IMG/VR virus record: IMGVR_UViG_3300045051_000603
Coordinates: 1 to 23,393 of that record
Strand: one strand, 5' to 3'
From: a virus
Length of the DNA stretch: 23,393 bases
Part shown: positions 21,726-23,393 of the stretch, piece after piece
Position numbering within the stretch: the stretch's first letter is position 1
Layout: each line of letters opens with the position of its first letter
The notes under the pieces: model-generated
The model's database searches: none
What the model was told of the DNA's origin: nothing
The model's input: only the letters and a program-made list of their open reading frames with translations
Program-made: the position numbers and the translations under genes

Positions 21726-22676
21726 TTATTTCTCCGGGTTAATGATGTCGTGGGCGGCCTCGATCAACTGTACGAAGTCGCGGGATTGGTAGGTTACGAG
21801 GGCGGAACGGGCGGCCAGGGTGCGAACGAACTCGATACACTTTACCCCCAGGTCATCGGCGGCTTGGTAGGTCTCGACCGTCTTGGCAAGCTCCACGGCC
21901 CGGGCGAGGTCTTGGCGGGCGGGGGCGTCGTGGTTGAGCTTGGCAACCGACCGCGCAAGAGATACAAGCGTTGCTACGGCTTCGTCAGTTACCGCCGAGG
22001 CGCGAACCTTGGGGGCCTCGATATGCTTGGCCGTGGCTTTGGTCTTGCCCGCCTTCTCGGCTTCCTGCACCCCGGCGGCCAGGGTTGCGGCGGCCTTCTC
22101 CGCCCCGACCTTGCGGACGGTCTTGAGTGCCGTGTGGGAGGCTACCTTACCCGCCGCGACCATTTGTTGCACGGCGGCGGGGGCTTCGGCCAAGGCTAGG
22201 CCGTTCTCGACCGTGGAGCGGTGCAAGCCGGTACGCGCGGCAATCTCGGCGACCGAGTGCCCCATATTGACGAGGCGCAGGAAGCCCCGCCCCTGCTCCA
22301 AGGGCGTGAAGTTCTTGCCCTGATCGGACCCGAGCATATGAAACACCGCGTCGCTGTCGTTGCCGCGCAACTGGCGGGCCTCCAAGAGGTATTCGACCCC
22401 CTCGGACCACAAGCGGCGGGCGGCGCGCGTGCGGCAATGGCCGTCGCGGGCAATGATGCGCTCCCCGACTACCGACACGTCGATAGGCGGAAGGTACGCC
22501 CCGCCCTTCATGGCGACGTAGAGCCGATCAATGTGGGCGTCAAGCTCCGGGCCTTCCTCGCGGAGATTAAAGCCGGGTTCGAACTCGACCACGTCGGGGC
22601 GTACCTTGAAGTAAGTCGCCTTCTGGATACCGTCGGCTTTGCCTTCGGCGAGGGATTTAAGGGAAGCCATATTCAT
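21726..22676 (-). CDS. ParB-like DNA-binding protein
   Basis: 316 residues. ATG 22676 lies 3 nt after GGAGAAA; ATG 22670 (9 nt spacing) is an alternative start. Residues about 62-85 (LPPIDVSVVGERIIARDGHC, then RTRAA) contain the ParB N-terminal box, with GHCRTR where GERRxR is usual. SVAEIAARTGLHRSTVENGL (141-160) is a ParB/KorB-type helix-turn-helix. The C-terminus is helical. No ParA partner is present in the window. It could act in partition, as a CTP-switch DNA clamp, or as a regulator. Its promoter carries the shared inverted-repeat operator. Confidence 0.83.
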   Translation of the reverse strand: MNMASLKSLAEGKADGIQKATYFKVRPDVVEFEPGFNLREEGPELDAHIDRLYVAMKGGAYLPPIDVSVVGERIIARDGHCRTRAARRLWSEGVEYLLEARQLRGNDSDAVFHMLGSDQGKNFTPLEQGRGFLRLVNMGHSVAEIAARTGLHRSTVENGLALAEAPAAVQQMVAAGKVASHTALKTVRKVGAEKAAATLAAGVQEAEKAGKTKATAKHIEAPKVRASAVTDEAVATLVSLARSVAKLNHDAPARQDLARAVELAKTVETYQAADDLGVKCIEFVRTLAARSALVTYQSRDFVQLIEAAHDIINPEK

Positions 22677-22697
22677 TTTCTCCTGTAAGAAAAGCGG

Positions 22698-22725
22698 ATT
22701 ATGTATTACTTGGCGGGCTTGTCAA
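22698..22725 (-). promoter_or_regulatory. Promoter for the parB-like operon
   Basis: Minus strand: TTGACA (22720-22725), 16-nt spacer, CATAAT (22698-22703), with AAGTAATACATAAT. The spacing to ATG 22676 is 21 nt rather than 32. It overlaps both the stop of the upstream gene and the inverted repeat at 22709-22726. Confidence 0.7.
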
Positions 22726-23029
22726 GTTTGCACGAGCCAGCAATCCGAACGTCGCGCGGCAGATCAAAGCCAGGGCGGGAGTAGGACAGTTCCGGCAAGG
22801 GGCCAAGCTCGCCAATAGCCCGGCGGGCTTGCTCAACCAACGAGGCCAGCATACCGGGGCCGATTTCCCCGGCGTCGGGATTGAGGCGGGCGACCCGCTC
22901 AACCAGTGCGAACAATTCGAGAATGTCGGCTTTGGCGTCTTCAAAGGCAAATTGAATAGCCGGGAGGCTTTGGCGATAGGCCATTGCCTCGGGATGGCAT
23001 CCGGTCCATTGGTCTATGGTGCGTTTCAT
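22706..23029 (-). CDS. Phage protein, unknown
   Basis: 107 residues from ATG 23029, chosen for its shared leader and GGAGCAAATC site; an in-frame codon at 23062 lies in the promoter. It starts MKRTIDQWTGCHPEAMAYRQ, with a helical middle (FEDAKADILELFALVERVAR) and LEQARRAIGEL-like pattern (here VEQARRAIGEL). The C-terminus ends KLDKPAK inside the downstream promoter. It is probably a soluble helical protein; family not recognised. Confidence 0.65.
   Translation of the reverse strand: MKRTIDQWTGCHPEAMAYRQSLPAIQFAFEDAKADILELFALVERVARLNPDAGEIGPGMLASLVEQARRAIGELGPLPELSYSRPGFDLPRDVRIAGSCKLDKPAK
22709..22726. promoter_or_regulatory. Inverted-repeat operator, copy 3 (parB-like promoter)
   Basis: Read on the minus strand: CTTGAC-N6-GCCAAG followed by TAATAC, an 18-bp inverted repeat with one mismatch. 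It has the same length, spacing and flanking TAA as the sites at 13956 and 17275. It spans the -35 and spacer of the promoter at 22698-22725. Confidence 0.6.
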
Positions 23030-23061
23030 GATTTGCTCCTGTTGTGTGAGTAGGTGCGACA

Positions 23062-23091
23062 ATTATGTATTACGAAATTGCCCCTTGTCAA
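23062..23091 (-). promoter_or_regulatory. Sigma70-like early promoter
   Basis: Minus strand: TTGACA (23086-23091), 18-nt spacer, CATAAT (23062-23067), with TTTCGTAATACATAAT. The -10 is 32 nt from ATG 23029, and the leader resembles those at 7869 and 20428. The upstream gene ends 4 bp before the -35. Confidence 0.8.
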
Positions 23092-23095
23092 CCCC

Positions 23096-23326
23096 CTACG
23101 GTTTGGGGAGATAGTCGGGGGCGGGCGGGACCAAATCCACGCATCGGCCGAAGATTTGCCGCCGCGCCTCGACAGCGTCAAAGGGGGCGGGCACGGGGCG
23201 AGCTTCCGGTACTTGGGGAACCCGGCCGCGTTGCAGGTCGAGGGCTTGGCAATAGGCCAGGGCGGCGGCGTGGTCGTCAGGGTGGAGGGGGTAAGTAAAA
23301 GCCCCGAGGGCGCGCGATACCTTCAT
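23096..23326 (-). CDS. Small protein, unknown
   Basis: 76 residues: MKVSRALGAFTYPLHPDDHA, a helical middle (AALAYCQALDLQRGR), and a Pro-rich end (PQVPEARPVPAP...PPAPDYLPKP). No strong ribosome binding site is seen. No similarity recognised. The gene is complete in the window and lies just upstream of the promoter at 23062. Confidence 0.5.
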   Translation of the reverse strand: MKVSRALGAFTYPLHPDDHAAALAYCQALDLQRGRVPQVPEARPVPAPFDAVEARRQIFGRCVDLVPPAPDYLPKP

Positions 23327-23393
23327 TTTCGTGAGGTTCTTGTTATATCTCTTTACCCCGTCATTATTACACTTACAGCATATGCCCGAGGCC
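23327..23393. other. Terminal 67 bp without a recognised gene
   Basis: This A/T-richer stretch precedes the minus-strand gene 23096-23326. A TATAAC (minus strand, 23342-23347) could be a -10, but no convincing -35 sits at the right distance and the GTAATACATAAT box is absent. It may hold the promoter of that gene or the end of another gene beyond the window. Confidence 0.3.

Noticed and set aside
1-23393. tRNA, rRNA, integrase, attachment site or insertion sequence
   Set aside because: I saw no cloverleaf-like or rRNA sequence, no recombinase or transposase motifs, and no paired terminal repeats. A repressor-like and a ParB-like gene alone do not prove lysogeny.

Overview
The window is part of a double-stranded DNA tailed-phage genome. 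The order is structural genes, lysis genes, then replication and early genes. The host is almost certainly Gram-negative, because the lysis cassette has a lambda R-type endolysin and a nested Rz/Rz1 spanin pair. High GC (about 60% or more by eye), sigma70-like promoters (TTGACA / CATAAT) and AGGAG-type ribosome binding sites suggest a proteobacterial host, perhaps in the Burkholderiales or Pseudomonadales. That narrower guess is inference. I see no integrase, terminase, tRNA, CRISPR array or insertion sequence, and the lifestyle cannot be decided from this window.

Layout. (1) 1-5384, plus strand: the 3' end of a DUF2612-like tail/baseplate gene, two tail-fibre or receptor-binding proteins, a DUF4376-type protein, a permuted NlpC/P60-like hydrolase and a membrane-associated protein. 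(2) 5398-6953, plus: lysis cassette with two small membrane proteins (holin/antiholin candidates), endolysin, Rz and nested Rz1. (3) 6939-7869, minus: six tightly packed genes of 36-60 codons behind one promoter. (4) 7928-13903, minus: replication genes, in transcription order a protein with a WDGRIHSSTK motif, a DUF2800/Cas4-like nuclease, a DUF2815-type ssDNA-binding protein, two small proteins and a family A DNA polymerase. (5) 13994-20005, plus: a cytosine methyltransferase-like protein, an SF2 helicase, a small protein, a VRR-NUC-like nuclease, a small protein, a short TetR-like regulator and a large primase-helicase resembling the NrS-1 primase-polymerase type. (6) 20031-23326, minus: small accessory genes and a ParB-like protein.

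How it fits together. Regions 4 and 5 diverge from a 90-bp intergenic region at 13904-13993 and together supply most of a replisome: polymerase, ssDNA-binding protein, primase-helicase, a second helicase and two PD-(D/E)XK-type nucleases. Regions 3, 4 and 6 are fed by near-identical minus-strand promoters sharing GTAATACATAAT. Four of these place the -10 exactly 32 nt from the start codon.

A second regulatory layer is an 18-bp inverted repeat, CTTGWC-N6-GYCAAG. It occurs in three promoter regions: the divergent replication region, just ahead of the TetR-like gene, and ahead of the parB-like gene. I infer that the TetR-like protein is an autoregulator acting at all three. This promoter/operator network and the six-gene small-ORF operon are the least explained and most interesting parts of the window.
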